Shown here: positions 8,694-17,415 of the stretch, one piece after another | Numbering within the stretch: the first letter of the stretch is position 1 | Layout: every line of letters begins with the position of its first letter | Assembly: GCA_947259215.1 (NCBI GenBank) | Contig: CAMYLJ010000004.1 | Span: forward strand, 62,001 to 126,000 | Length of the DNA: 64,000 nt | Reading direction: 5' to 3' | DNA from: an uncultured delta proteobacterium | Lineage (GTDB): Bacteria > Myxococcota_A > UBA9160 > JAFDET01 | The notes under the pieces: generated by a model | Database searches by the model: none | What the model was told of the DNA's origin: nothing | Seen by the model: the letters and a program-made list of their open reading frames with translations, nothing else | Translations under genes and position numbers: made by a program

Positions 8694-9706
8694 ACGAGGT
8701 CCTCACCGCCTGGGCGCAGTTCGCCGCAGCCCTCGTGCTGATCGGCTACGCGGGCACGGTCCTCTCGCGCTACGGCGACGTGATCGCCCAGAAGACCGGC
8801 CTCGGAGGCACCTGGATCGGTGTGGCGCTGGTGGCGGTGGTGACCTCGTTCCCGGAGCTCGTCACCGGCATCAGCGCCGTGTCCCTGGCCGACGACGCCG
8901 ACATCGCGGTCGGCACGGTGCTCGGAAGCTGCGTCTTCAACATGGGAATCCTGGTGGTGCTCGACTTCCTGTCGCGGGGCCGCTCGGTCTTCCAGCTCGC
9001 CGGTCAGGAGCACATCCTGTCCGCCGGGCTCGGCGTGCTCCTGATCGGCGTGGTCGGGTTCAACGTGCTGCTCTCGACCCGGGACGGCTCGTCCGCTCCG
9101 GCACTGGGGATGATCGGCGTCTATACGCCCATCATCCTGCTGCTCTACGTCGTGTCGGTGCGGGTGGTCTTCCGTTACGAGCGTGGGAACCCGCCCGACG
9201 AGCCTACGAACGCGTTTGCGCGGGAGACGCGCCTGTCGAGCGCCGTGGCGGCGTTCTCCGCTTCGGCCGTGGTGGTGATCGCGGTCTCCGTCTCGCTGCC
9301 CTTCGTGGCCCAGAACCTGGCCGCGGCCATGGACTGGCACCGCACCTTCGTGGGCACGCTCTTCGTGGCGGCCGTGACCTCGCTGCCCGAGGTGGTGGTG
9401 ACGGTCGCCGCCCTGCGCATCGGCGCCGTGGATCTGGCGGTGGGCAATCTCTTTGGAAGCAACATGTTCAACATCGTCGTGATTGCCATCGATGACTTCT
9501 TCTATTTGGACGGTCCGATCCTCTCCGCCGTGGATCCGGTGCACGTGCTGTCGGCGTTCTCGGCCATCATGATGACAGGCGTGGCCATCGTGGGTCTGCT
9601 CTACCGGCCGCGCGGCCGCATCTTCGGCGGCATCGGCTGGGCCAGCCTGATCCTGGTGACGATCTACCTGCTCAACTCGTACGTCCTGTACCTCTTCGGC
9701 GGATGA
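8690..9706 (+). CDS. Sodium/calcium exchanger family (CaCA) membrane protein
   Basis: 338 residues, almost entirely hydrophobic, with the two inverted alpha repeats of the CaCA superfamily: GTWIGVALVAVVTSFPELVTG with GTVLGSCVFNMGIL, and FVGTLFVAAVTSLPEVVVT with GNLFGSNMFNIVVI. The acidic residue in each SxPE motif coordinates the cation. About ten membrane segments are expected, with a hydrophilic loop near residues 160-180. It probably exports Ca2+ or a similar cation across the inner membrane. Coupled by ATGA overlaps to the Nudix gene before it and to mtgA after it. Confidence 0.9.
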   Translation: MNEVLTAWAQFAAALVLIGYAGTVLSRYGDVIAQKTGLGGTWIGVALVAVVTSFPELVTGISAVSLADDADIAVGTVLGSCVFNMGILVVLDFLSRGRSVFQLAGQEHILSAGLGVLLIGVVGFNVLLSTRDGSSAPALGMIGVYTPIILLLYVVSVRVVFRYERGNPPDEPTNAFARETRLSSAVAAFSASAVVVIAVSVSLPFVAQNLAAAMDWHRTFVGTLFVAAVTSLPEVVVTVAALRIGAVDLAVGNLFGSNMFNIVVIAIDDFFYLDGPILSAVDPVHVLSAFSAIMMTGVAIVGLLYRPRGRIFGGIGWASLILVTIYLLNSYVLYLFGG

Positions 9707-10434
9707 GTCGCCGGCGTCGTGGCGGTCGGGTGCGCAGGGCGATCCGCTGGACCCTGCTCGCGCTGCTGATCTCGGCGACGGGCTTCGTGGGCGCCACGGC
9801 GCTGGCGGTCCGCTACCTCCGGGACAGGCCGCCTCCGACCTCGGCGTTCATGCTGCGGGCGCGCCGGGCGGACCCGGCGACCGGCCTCGCGTGTCCCGGG
9901 CTGGAGTGGCAGTGGGTGGATCGCGCGCAGATCGCCGACTCGCTGCCCCGTGCCGTGGTGCTGGCCGAGGACCAGCGCTTCCTGCTGCACCGGGGCTTCG
10001 ACATGCGACAGATTCGCAAGGCGGTCGAGGACGCCGGCAGCGGCGAGCGCCTGCGTGGCGCCAGCACCATCACCCAGCAGCTGGCCAAGAATCTCTTCCT
10101 CTGGCCGGGGGGAGGGTTCCTGCGCAAGGGCCTGGAGGCGTGGCTCGTGCTCTGGATCGAGCGCAGCTGGTCCAAGGGCCGCATCCTCGAGGTCTATCTG
10201 AACGTGGCCCAGTTCGGCCCCTGCGTGTTCGGCGCCGAGGCCGCGTCCCGACGCTACTTCGAGCGCCCCGCCGCCGAGCTCGAGCCCGACCAGGCGGCCT
10301 TGCTCGCGACGGTGCTGCCCAACCCGGCCCGGCTGCGCGCCTGGAACCCCGGCCCCTATGCGCAGGAGCGCCGCGCGGAGATCCTCGAGCTGATGGAGAC
10401 CCATCGGCACTCGCGCCACGTGCGCGGACTGTGA
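9703..10434 (+). CDS. mtgA: Monofunctional peptidoglycan transglycosylase MtgA
   Basis: 243 residues, normal for MtgA. One N-terminal membrane anchor (about 12-35) is followed by the GT51 domain with its conserved blocks: AEDQRFLLHRGFD (catalytic Glu), GASTITQQLAKNLFL, KGRILEVYLN (second Glu), and FGAEAASRRYF. It polymerises lipid II into glycan strands in the periplasm and has no transpeptidase domain. It is the third gene of a coupled run. Downstream lies a short dyad shared with the convergent chelatase gene. Confidence 0.95.
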   Translation: MSRRRRGGRVRRAIRWTLLALLISATGFVGATALAVRYLRDRPPPTSAFMLRARRADPATGLACPGLEWQWVDRAQIADSLPRAVVLAEDQRFLLHRGFDMRQIRKAVEDAGSGERLRGASTITQQLAKNLFLWPGGGFLRKGLEAWLVLWIERSWSKGRILEVYLNVAQFGPCVFGAEAASRRYFERPAAELEPDQAALLATVLPNPARLRAWNPGPYAQERRAEILELMETHRHSRHVRGL

Positions 10435-10473
10435 GCGCAGCCTCCCCTACCCGCCGCGCAACCGCGGGAACGG

Positions 10474-10489
10474 CGCAACCGTGGTTGCG
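10474..10489. terminator. Dyad between convergent mtgA and cbiX-like genes
   Basis: CGCAACC and GGTTGCG are exact complements two bases apart, so a six-pair hairpin with a four-base loop can form. A partial direct repeat (GCGCAACCGCGG at 10456, GCGCAACCGTGG at 10473) precedes it. No T-run follows, so terminator function is tentative. Confidence 0.4.
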
Positions 10490-10495
10490 TCTCGG

Positions 10496-10855
10496 CTAGG
10501 AGTCGGCGCGCTCGAGCACCAGGCGGGCGAGCGTCGGATCGGGGCCGAGGGGCGAGGCGATGCGCACCGAGACGCCGGAGTGCTCCGCCGCGGCGTCGCG
10601 CGCCATTTGCGGGATGTCCCGGGTGCTGTGACTTCCGGGCGCGAGGAAGTAGGGGACGACGACGATCTCGCGGGCGCCCTCCGCCACGCAGGCGGCGATC
10701 GCGTCGGCCAGGCTCGGCGGGGCCAGCTCCATGTGGGCCACGTGCACGGGCCTCTCCGGCGAGCCCTCGCGCACCCAGGCGGCGACGCGCTCCAGGCTCT
10801 GGTTGGCCTCGTCGCGGCGGCTGCCGTGGTCGACGAGGACGATCGCCGGCTTCAT
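10496..10855 (-). CDS. CbiX-like sirohydrochlorin chelatase
   Basis: 119 residues, the size of the short single-domain CbiX (CbiXS/SirB-half) chelatases that insert Co2+ or Fe2+ into sirohydrochlorin. VLVDHGSRRDEAN carries the first conserved His, and VVVPYFLAPGSHSTRDIP the second active-site His. The ATG overlaps the stop of the cystathionine enzyme gene (ATGA), so it is the last gene of a coupled set. Siroheme is the cofactor of sulfite reductase, which would fit a sulfur-assimilation role alongside the upstream PLP enzyme and the distant cysH. The choice of metal cannot be read from sequence. Confidence 0.82.
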   Translation of the reverse strand: MKPAIVLVDHGSRRDEANQSLERVAAWVREGSPERPVHVAHMELAPPSLADAIAACVAEGAREIVVVPYFLAPGSHSTRDIPQMARDAAAEHSGVSVRIASPLGPDPTLARLVLERADS

Positions 10856-12021
10856 CGACCGGCGCGGTCCAGGGCCTGGCCCAGGTCGGCGCACAGGTCG
10901 TCGGCGTCCTCGATCCCGACCGACAGGCGCACGCTGCCCTCGCTGATGCCCTTGCGGAGCTTCTCCTCGGGCGGGAATGCCGCGTGGCTCATGGTCCACG
11001 GGTAGCCGATCAGCGATTCCACGCCGCCCAGGCTCTCGCCCAAGCTGAAGAGCCGCGTGCTCTCGCACAGGGCGCGCGCGGCGGGCTCGCCTCCGACCAG
11101 GTCCACGGTCAGCATGCCGCCGAAGCCTCGCATCTGGCGCGCGGCCAGCTCGTGGCCCGGGTGATCCGGGAGCCCGGGGTAGTGCACCGCGGCCACCTCG
11201 CTGCGGGTGCCCAGGAACTCGGCCACCCGCTGGGCGTTCTCCTGGTGCTGGCGCATGCGCAGGCTCAGGGTCTTCAGACCGCGCAAGGTGAGCCAGGCGT
11301 CCCACGGCCCGGGGATGCCGCCGGTGGCGTTGCGCGTGAAGCGGAGCGTCTCCGCACTGTCCTCGTCGTCCACGACGACGGCCCCGCCGATCACGTCCGA
11401 GTGGCCGCCGATGTACTTGGTGGTGGAGTGCACGGCCACGTGCGCGCCGAGGGCCAGCGGATTCTGGAGGTACGGGGTGGCGAAGGTGTTGTCGACCACG
11501 CAGAGTGCGCCGGCCTTGCGCGCGATCTCCGCGCAGGCGGCCACGTCCACCAGTCGCAGCATGGGATTGGTGGGCGTCTCGATCCACACCATCTTCGTCG
11601 CGGGCTCCACGGCCTTGGCCACCTCCTCGGGCCGCGTGGCGTCCACGTAGCTGAAGCGAACGCCGTAGTGGGGGAGCACCCGGGTGAAGAGCCGGTAGCT
11701 CCCGCCGTAGAGATCGTCCGCCACCACCACGTGGTCGCCGGCGTGCACGAGCTGCATGGTGCCGGCGATGGCGGCCATGCCCGAGCCGTAGGCGACGCCG
11801 AAGCGGCCGCCCTCCAGCGAGGCCAACGCCTCCTCCAGGGCGCGGCGGGTCGGGTTGTCGGTCCGCGAGTACTCGAAGCCGCGGTTCTCGCCCAGCGCGT
11901 CCTGGGTGTAGGTCACGGTCTGGTAGACCGGCGTGATGGTGGCTCCGGTCGCGGGGTCGGCGGCCTGGCCCTCGTGGATCGCGCGGGTGGCGAAGCCGTC
12001 CTGCTGCTTGCGCTCGGCCAC
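10852..12021 (-). CDS. Cystathionine gamma-synthase/lyase family PLP enzyme
   Basis: 389 residues, typical for the Cys/Met metabolism PLP family. Seen: RAIHEGQ near the N-terminus, YSRTDNPTRRALE, YGSGMAAIAG, DDLYGGSYRLF, and VHSTTKYIGGHSDVIGG with the Schiff-base Lys. The enzyme interconverts homoserine esters or cystathionine with cysteine/homocysteine. Synthase and lyase cannot be separated by eye. GTG at 12021 has GAGGAGG at good spacing and was chosen over the long open frame upstream. It lies five bases behind the LLM oxidoreductase gene and overlaps the chelatase gene. Confidence 0.9.
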   Translation of the reverse strand: MAERKQQDGFATRAIHEGQAADPATGATITPVYQTVTYTQDALGENRGFEYSRTDNPTRRALEEALASLEGGRFGVAYGSGMAAIAGTMQLVHAGDHVVVADDLYGGSYRLFTRVLPHYGVRFSYVDATRPEEVAKAVEPATKMVWIETPTNPMLRLVDVAACAEIARKAGALCVVDNTFATPYLQNPLALGAHVAVHSTTKYIGGHSDVIGGAVVVDDEDSAETLRFTRNATGGIPGPWDAWLTLRGLKTLSLRMRQHQENAQRVAEFLGTRSEVAAVHYPGLPDHPGHELAARQMRGFGGMLTVDLVGGEPAARALCESTRLFSLGESLGGVESLIGYPWTMSHAAFPPEEKLRKGISEGSVRLSVGIEDADDLCADLGQALDRAGR

Positions 12022-12026
12022 GGCCG

Positions 12027-12953
12027 CTACCTCCTCGCCAGCTCGGCCAGCAGCTGGTGCAGCCGGGCCAGGTTGGCCTTCGGCTCGGTTCCCACCGGAA
12101 AGGGCTGGGGCACGAGGTCCGTGACCCCCGCTTCGGCCAGCTCGCCGAGCGCCGACTCGATGGCGGTCTCGTCTCCGATCACGGCCACGTCGCTCGGCCG
12201 CGACGCGCCGCCCAGGTCGAGCACGGCCTTGTAGGAGGGCAGCTGCGGGTAGATGGCGAGGGCCTCGTCGATGACGGAGCGCGCCGCGTCCCGGTCCGCG
12301 GTCAGTGCCACGGGGATCGATGCCACGATACGCGGTGCGGGCCGGCCCGCCCCCACGGCCGCCGCGTTGATGTCGGGAATCAGGGTGTCCCGCAGGGCGG
12401 CGGTGCCGGCCATCCAGGTGATGGTGCCGTCGGCGATGGTGCCGGCGATCTTGCGCATGCGCGCGCCGAGTGCGCCGATCAGGATGGGGAAGGGCTTCGC
12501 GCCCTTCACCGCCACCTGGCCCTGCACCCGGTACAGCTCGCCCTGGTACGAGACCTTCCCTTCCTCGGCCAGGGCCCGCACGATCTCCACGTACTCCTGC
12601 ACGTGCCGCGCCGGGCGCGCGTAGGAGAGCCCGAGCATGTTCTCGATCACCAGCTTGTGGCTCGGTCCCAGGCCGAGCAGCAGCCGGCCGTCGCAAGCGG
12701 CCTGGGTGGTGAGCGCCTGCTGCGCCATGTAGAGGGGGTGGCGTGAATGCGTCGGTACCACCGCGGTGCCGAGCTCGATCCGCCCGGTCGAACTGCCGGC
12801 CAGGGCCAGCAGGGTGAGCGCGTCATTCGAGAAGATCTGTGCGAGCCAGGCGGAGGAGAAGCCCGCCTCCTCCGCCCGCACCACCGCCGCGACCACGTCC
12901 GACGGCCCCGCGTTGGCGTTGACCCCGATCCCGATGCGCATGCCCTTGAGCAT
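12027..12953 (-). CDS. F420-dependent LLM-class oxidoreductase
   Basis: 308 residues with a luciferase-like monooxygenase TIM barrel: VVRAEEAGFSSAWLAQIFSND, RIELGTAVVPTHSRHPLYMAQQ, and GRLLLGLGPSHK. This matches the F420-dependent branch (the MSMEG_4879-like group) rather than FMN luciferases. The reaction is probably hydride transfer between F420H2 and an organic substrate. Two nearby starts are possible (12953, or 12941 giving MRIGIGV). It follows the ferredoxin gene by nine bases and precedes the cystathionine enzyme by five, so the three form one operon. The substrate is unknown. Confidence 0.85.
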   Translation of the reverse strand: MLKGMRIGIGVNANAGPSDVVAAVVRAEEAGFSSAWLAQIFSNDALTLLALAGSSTGRIELGTAVVPTHSRHPLYMAQQALTTQAACDGRLLLGLGPSHKLVIENMLGLSYARPARHVQEYVEIVRALAEEGKVSYQGELYRVQGQVAVKGAKPFPILIGALGARMRKIAGTIADGTITWMAGTAALRDTLIPDINAAAVGAGRPAPRIVASIPVALTADRDAARSVIDEALAIYPQLPSYKAVLDLGGASRPSDVAVIGDETAIESALGELAEAGVTDLVPQPFPVGTEPKANLARLHQLLAELARR

Positions 12954-12962
12954 CGTTCCGCC

Positions 12963-13262
12963 CTACCAGTAGGAGGCCGTGACCTCGAGGTCCCGGCGTG
13001 CGGCCACACGGCACGCGAGCCGCAGCCCCGAGGCGACCCGGTTGCGTCGCCGGACGTCGGACTCCGCTTGCGATTCCGCGAGCCCGTCGCCCCCGTCGAG
13101 GATCCGCACGCCGCAGCGGCCACAGGTTCCGTCGGCGCCGCACGCACTGGCCACGGGCAGCCCCGCCTGGCGGATGGCTGCGAGAAGGTTGGTGCCCTCG
13201 GGAACGCGCACGCGGCGTCCGGACGGGCTGAAGCGGATCTCCACGTCCACGCGCGGGAGCAT
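12963..13262 (-). CDS. Plant-type [2Fe-2S] ferredoxin
   Basis: 99 residues with a beta-grasp ferredoxin pattern and all four cluster ligands in the plant-type arrangement: Cys41, Cys47 and Cys50 in CGADGTCGRC, and Cys84 in RLACRV. The N-terminal EIRFSPSGRRVRVPEGTNLL is typical of adrenodoxin/phenol-hydroxylase type ferredoxins. It is a one-electron carrier in the cytosol. As first gene of the operon with the F420-type oxidoreductase it could serve as partner or oxidant, but this is inferred from position only. Confidence 0.9.
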   Translation of the reverse strand: MLPRVDVEIRFSPSGRRVRVPEGTNLLAAIRQAGLPVASACGADGTCGRCGVRILDGGDGLAESQAESDVRRRNRVASGLRLACRVAARRDLEVTASYW

Positions 13263-13302
13263 ACCATTCGCCCCCTATCGTGCCCTCCGGTACCCTCTCG
13301 CG

Positions 13303-14028
13303 ATGCCCAGCGCCGGCATCATCGTGATCGGAAACGAGATCCTCTCCGGCAAAGTGCAGGACACGAACTCCCCGTACCTGTGTCGCGAGCTTCGGATTCT
13401 CGGCGTCGACGTGGAGCGGATCGAGGTGATCCCCGACGACGTGGAGACGATCGCCCGGGACGTGCGGCGTATGAGCCAGGCCTACGACTTCGTGTTCACG
13501 TCCGGCGGCATCGGTCCCACCCACGACGACCTCACCATGGACGGGGTGGCACGGGCCTTCTCGACGCCCATCGAGCGCAGCGAGAGCATCGTGGGTCGCC
13601 TGCAGCGGGCCGTGGCCGGGGATCTCAATGACAGCCAGCTCAAGATGGCGGACGTGCCGAAGGGGGCATCGCTCGTCGACGTGGGCGATCTGTGGTTTCC
13701 CGTGGTGATCTTCGAGAACGTCCACATCTTTCCGGGTATTCCCGAGCTGCTGCGCAAGAAGTTCGAGTCCATCCGAACGCGCTTCCGCGGCGTGCCCATC
13801 CTGTTGAAGCGCGTCTTCGTGAAGCGTCGCGAGAGCGACATCGCGGAGTCGCTGAACGAGCTGCTCGCCGAGTTCCCCGAGCTGATGTTGGGCTCGTATC
13901 CCCGGGTGGGCGAGGAGGCCTTCCACGTGATCCTCACCCTGGAATCTCGCGACGCGGGCTACCTCCAGGGCGCGCTCGACTCGCTGATCCGGCGTCTGCC
14001 GCCGGAGTCGGTGCACAAGGTCGAGTAG
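13303..14028 (+). CDS. CinA-like molybdopterin-binding-fold protein
   Basis: 241 residues matching the N-terminal (MoaB/Mog-fold) domain of CinA: GIIVIGNEILSGKVQDTN at the start, TSGGIGPTHDDLTMDG, and VHIFPGIPELLRKKF. The C-terminal nicotinamide-nucleotide amidase domain of full CinA is absent. In full-length relatives this domain has ADP-ribose pyrophosphatase activity; in the short form the role is unclear. It is divergent from the ferredoxin operon. Its TAG stop is directly followed, in the same frame, by the DUF4079-like gene. Confidence 0.85.
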   Translation: MPSAGIIVIGNEILSGKVQDTNSPYLCRELRILGVDVERIEVIPDDVETIARDVRRMSQAYDFVFTSGGIGPTHDDLTMDGVARAFSTPIERSESIVGRLQRAVAGDLNDSQLKMADVPKGASLVDVGDLWFPVVIFENVHIFPGIPELLRKKFESIRTRFRGVPILLKRVFVKRRESDIAESLNELLAEFPELMLGSYPRVGEEAFHVILTLESRDAGYLQGALDSLIRRLPPESVHKVE

Positions 14029-14469
14029 CTGGATCCCGCCACCCGCGAGCCCCTCGTCCGCTGGCTGGCCTACGCGCACCCCGCGCTGATGGGGACGGCC
14101 CTGCTGCTGGCGGTGCTCGCGCTGCGCGCGGGGCTGGCGCTGCGGCGGGCGCGGGTGCTCGGGGGACAGCGCCCGCTGGACCTGCGGCCGCGCCACCTGC
14201 GTCTCGCCAAGCCGGCGCTGGCGCTGGTGGTCGTGGGCTTCGTGGGGGGGCCGCTCAGCATGGCGCTGCTCCGGGGCCAGGAGCCCTTCGGCACGCTCCA
14301 CGCGTGGCTCGGCCTCGCGACCGCTGCGCTCTTCGTCGCGGCGGCCGCGCTGGGACGTCGCATCGAGACCGGTGTCAGCCGAAGCCTCGATCTCCACGCG
14401 TCGCTGGGCCTGTTGGCCGTGCTGCTGGGCGCCGTGGCGGCCGTCGCCGGCTTCGTGATCCTGCCGTGA
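14029..14469 (+). CDS. DUF4079-like membrane protein with unusual start
   Basis: About 146 residues with four membrane segments. The pattern AHPALMG, RPRHLRLAKPAL, RGQEPFGTLHAWLG and LDLHASLGLL, with a His in or near several helices, resembles DUF4079 proteins, which look like cytochrome-b561-type haem proteins. The frame is the same as that of the CinA-like gene and starts right after its TAG. No ATG, GTG or TTG lies before the conserved His-Pro; the only early candidate is CTG at 14029, otherwise ATG at 14089 would lose part of the first helix. A CTG start, stop-codon readthrough or a base error are all possible. Confidence 0.6.
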   Translation: MDPATREPLVRWLAYAHPALMGTALLLAVLALRAGLALRRARVLGGQRPLDLRPRHLRLAKPALALVVVGFVGGPLSMALLRGQEPFGTLHAWLGLATAALFVAAAALGRRIETGVSRSLDLHASLGLLAVLLGAVAAVAGFVILP

Positions 14470-14487
14470 TCCGGCCCGGCTGACGCG

Positions 14488-15579
14488 CTAGCGCGGCAGG
14501 ACGTCGGTGCTCTGCTGGCGCAGCCAGTGGTCGGCGAGCACCAGGCAGACCATGGCCTCGACCATGGGCACCGCGCGGGGCAGGACGCAGGGATCGTGGC
14601 GGCCCTGGGCCTCCAGGGTCACCGCCTGGCCCTCGCGATCGACGGTCTGCTGGGCCTGGGAGATGGTGGCGGTGGGCTTGAAGCCGACGCGCACCACCAC
14701 CGGCTCGCCGTTGCTGATCCCGCCCTGGACGCCGCCGGAGCGATTCGACGCGGTGCGCGGCCGCCCGTCCTCGCCGGGCACGAACGGGTCGTTGTGCTCG
14801 ATCCCGGTCATGCGGGTTCCCGCGAAGCCGCTGCCGATCTCGAAGCCCTTGGAGGCGGGCAGCGACATCAGCGCCCGGGCCAGGTCCGCCTCGAGCTTGT
14901 CGAAGACCGGCTCGCCGAGCCCGGCCGGCACGCCGCGGGCCACGCACTCCACCACCCCGCCCAGCGAATCGCCCCGCCCGCGCGCCTCGTCGATGGCCGC
15001 GACCATGCGCTCGGCCGCCGCCGGGTCCGGGCAGCGCACGTCGTTCGCCTCGACGGCCGCGAGGGTCACGTCGGCCGGGTCGACCTTGGCCTCGATCTCG
15101 TGTACGCGGGAGACCCACGCCACGACCTCGACCCCCGCCGCCTCGCGCAGCAGCTTGCGCGCGATCGCGCCCGCCGCCACGCGGCCGACGGTCTCTCGTG
15201 CGCTGGCGCGCCCGCCGCCTTGCCAGTTGCGCACGCCGTACTTGGCTTCGGTGGTGAAGTCGGCGTGGGAAGGCCGGTAGACGTCCTTCATGTGCTCGTA
15301 GGCGCTGGGCCGCGCGTCCTTGTTGCGCACGAGGATCGCGATCGGAGTGCCCAGGCTCAGGCCTTCGAAGACGCCCGAGAGGATCTCCGCCTGGTCCGGC
15401 TCCTGGCGCGGCGTGGTGAGCCGGCTCTGCCCCGGCCGGCGTCGATCGAGGTCGCGCTGGATCTCCTCGACCGCGATCGGCAGGCGCGGCGGACAGCCGT
15501 CCACCACCACGCCGACTCCACCGCCGTGGGACTCGCCGAAGCTGGCGATCCGGAAGAGCTGTCCCGTGCTGCTGCCCAC
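14488..15579 (-). CDS. aroC: Chorismate synthase AroC
   Basis: 363 residues, standard length. It converts EPSP to chorismate with reduced FMN, the last step of the shikimate pathway. Family signatures are present: [14 protein letters not shown] near residue 15, the [14 protein letters not shown] segment with [10 protein letters not shown] around residues 103-132, and [14 protein letters not shown] near residue 275. It is convergent with the DUF4079-like gene and not linked to other aromatic-amino-acid genes. Confidence 0.97.
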   Translation of the reverse strand: MGSSTGQLFRIASFGESHGGGVGVVVDGCPPRLPIAVEEIQRDLDRRRPGQSRLTTPRQEPDQAEILSGVFEGLSLGTPIAILVRNKDARPSAYEHMKDVYRPSHADFTTEAKYGVRNWQGGGRASARETVGRVAAGAIARKLLREAAGVEVVAWVSRVHEIEAKVDPADVTLAAVEANDVRCPDPAAAERMVAAIDEARGRGDSLGGVVECVARGVPAGLGEPVFDKLEADLARALMSLPASKGFEIGSGFAGTRMTGIEHNDPFVPGEDGRPRTASNRSGGVQGGISNGEPVVVRVGFKPTATISQAQQTVDREGQAVTLEAQGRHDPCVLPRAVPMVEAMVCLVLADHWLRQQSTDVLPR

Positions 15580-15601
15580 GCGGGGAGGATAGCGCTAGCT
15601 G

Positions 15602-15652
15602 ACGGAGCCCGATGGGCTCCGTTTGCGACGCAAGCCGACCCAAAGGGTCGGC
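15602..15652. terminator. Tandem perfect hairpins between mutY and aroC
   Basis: Two adjacent perfect hairpins: ACGGAGCCC/GGGCTCCGT (15602-15622, three-base loop) and GCCGACCC/GGGTCGGC (15634-15652, three-base loop). They lie 3' of mutY and just upstream of aroC, both minus-strand genes. They are likely to separate the mutY transcript from aroC, although there is no strong T-run on either side. Confidence 0.55.
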
Positions 15653-15655
15653 CCG

Positions 15656-16717
15656 CTAGCCGAGCAGCGCGAGGGCCTTGCGGGTCAGGACGGACTGGGG
15701 GAGCGCGGCCAGGCCGTCGGGGGCGAGCCAACGGTGGGCGTCCGGTCCCCGGCGCCGCACCCGGCCGGGCGGCGCCTGGCAGCGGTACACGTGGAGGCGT
15801 AGCCGTCGGTGGGAGAGGACGTGCTCCACCTCGCCGGCCCGTCGCAGGCCCTCCAGCTCGAGCCCCAGGCGCTCGCGCAGCGCACGGCGAACGCCCCGGG
15901 CCGGCGCTTCGCCGCCGGTCAGGTCTCCGCCGGGAAGCTCCCACAGCCCCGCCCACAGGCCCTGCGGCGGGCGCCGCACCGCCAGGGCGCGGCCGTCGCG
16001 AAGCACCAGGGCCGCCGTGGCCTGCACCCGGGGCACGGGTCCGCGGGGTCGCTTCACGGGCAGGGCCTCCGGGTCGCCGGCGCGCCGGGCCGCGCAGCGA
16101 CGCCGCCACGGGCACACCGCGCAGCCGGGGGCCCGGGGCGTGCAGATCGTGGCCCCGAGCTCCATCAGGGCCTGGTTGAGGTCGCCCGGGCGCGGGCCGT
16201 CGGCCAGGCGCGCCGACTCGTTCCAGAGCCGCTCGGCCACCTGCCTGCGCCCCACGTCCTCGCGCACGTCGAGGAGCCGGGCGAGGACGCGCTTCACGTT
16301 GCCGTCCAGCACCGGCTCCGGCTGGTCGAACGCGATCGAGGCCAGGGCGCCGGCGGTGTAGCGTCCGACGCCGGGCAGCGCGCGCAGGGCGTCGGGCTCG
16401 TCGGGGATCCGGCCGGCGTGCCGATCCACCACCTGGCGGGCGGCCGCCCGCAGGTTCTTCGCCCGCGAGTAGTAGCCGAGCCCCGACCAGACCGAGAGCA
16501 CGTCGTCCAGGTCGGCGCTGGCCAGCGCCTGCACGTCGGGGAACCGCTCGAGGAAGCGCGCGTAGTAGGGGATCACCGTCTCGACGCGCGTCTGCTGCAG
16601 CATCGCCTCGGAGATCCAGATGGCGTAGGGGTCACGGGTGCGTCGCCAGGGCAGGTCGCGGCGGTGCCGGTCGTACCAGCGCAGGAGGGCGGTTCGCGCC
16701 CCGGCGGTGTCCCTCAT
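15656..16717 (-). CDS. mutY: A/G-specific adenine glycosylase MutY
   Basis: 353 residues. It removes adenine mispaired with 8-oxoguanine. Visible: the N-terminal PWRRTRDPYAIWISEAMLQQTRVETV segment (in parts: DPYAIWISE, LQQTRV), the helix-hairpin-helix LPGVGRYTAGALAS with the catalytic Asp in VLDGNVKRVLAR, the 4Fe-4S motif CX6CX2CX5C (CTPRAPGCAVCPWRRRC), and the C-terminal Nudix-like 8-oxoG recognition domain (about 225-353). ATG at 16717 overlaps the sfsA stop (ATGA), so it is translated as part of the M23 peptidase-sfsA-mutY run. Confidence 0.95.
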   Translation of the reverse strand: MRDTAGARTALLRWYDRHRRDLPWRRTRDPYAIWISEAMLQQTRVETVIPYYARFLERFPDVQALASADLDDVLSVWSGLGYYSRAKNLRAAARQVVDRHAGRIPDEPDALRALPGVGRYTAGALASIAFDQPEPVLDGNVKRVLARLLDVREDVGRRQVAERLWNESARLADGPRPGDLNQALMELGATICTPRAPGCAVCPWRRRCAARRAGDPEALPVKRPRGPVPRVQATAALVLRDGRALAVRRPPQGLWAGLWELPGGDLTGGEAPARGVRRALRERLGLELEGLRRAGEVEHVLSHRRLRLHVYRCQAPPGRVRRRGPDAHRWLAPDGLAALPQSVLTRKALALLG

Positions 16718-17415
16718 AGCGTGACCGGAAGCGGGCCGTCCAGGACGATGGCGCGCGGCCCCACGCGCGCGCGCAGGGCGTGCACCTCGACGCCGCTGCG
16801 ATGGGCGGCGCGCAACGCCTCGGCGTAGGCCGGGTCGACGTCGACCGCCGGCTCGACCCGCTCGCAGTCCGCGCGTTGCACCACGAAGAGCACCGCAGCG
16901 CGCGCCCCGCCCGCGCGCAGGCGCGCCAGGGTTTCCATGTGGCGGCGTCCCCGGATCGTGACCGCGTCGGGGAAGCGCGCCACGCGGCCCTCGGCCAGGG
17001 TGACGCTCTTCACCTCGACCCAGGCCGGCTCGCGCCGGCCGCCGGCCAGCCGGAAGTCGAGGCGCGAGCCGGGCTCGGCGGTGACCTCGCGCCGGAGCTC
17101 CGGGTAGCCGGCGAGTCCCGCGACGACGCCCTCCGCGAGGGCGCGCTCGGCCAGGGCGTTGGCGCGTCCGGTGTGGAGCCCCACCCAGGTGCGACCGACC
17201 CGGATCATCTCCAGGGTGTGGCGCAGCTTGCGCCGCGGGTCGTCGCTGCTGGAGCAGCGCACCGGGGCGCCCGTCCGGTCGCAGCCCGTCATGGCGCCCG
17301 GGTTGGGGCAGTGCACGGTGACGACGCGGCCGTCCTCGAGCTCCACGTCCGCCAGGAAGCGCTTGTAGCGCCGCACCAGCCGGCCGCGCAGGTCGGCGGC
17401 CAGCGGGAGCGTCAC
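16714..17415 (-). CDS. sfsA: SfsA family protein (putative nuclease fold)
   Basis: 233 residues, normal for SfsA. Characteristic blocks: RYKRFLADVELEDG, VHCPNPGAMTG, VEVKSVTLAEG and RFPDAVTIRGRRHMETL. E. coli SfsA was described as affecting maltose gene expression and has a restriction-nuclease-like core; its biochemical role is unsettled. The GTG start overlaps the M23 peptidase stop (GTGA), and its own stop overlaps mutY. This coupling to DNA repair hints at nucleic acid work, but that is inference. Confidence 0.92.
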   Translation of the reverse strand: MTLPLAADLRGRLVRRYKRFLADVELEDGRVVTVHCPNPGAMTGCDRTGAPVRCSSSDDPRRKLRHTLEMIRVGRTWVGLHTGRANALAERALAEGVVAGLAGYPELRREVTAEPGSRLDFRLAGGRREPAWVEVKSVTLAEGRVARFPDAVTIRGRRHMETLARLRAGGARAAVLFVVQRADCERVEPAVDVDPAYAEALRAAHRSGVEVHALRARVGPRAIVLDGPLPVTL

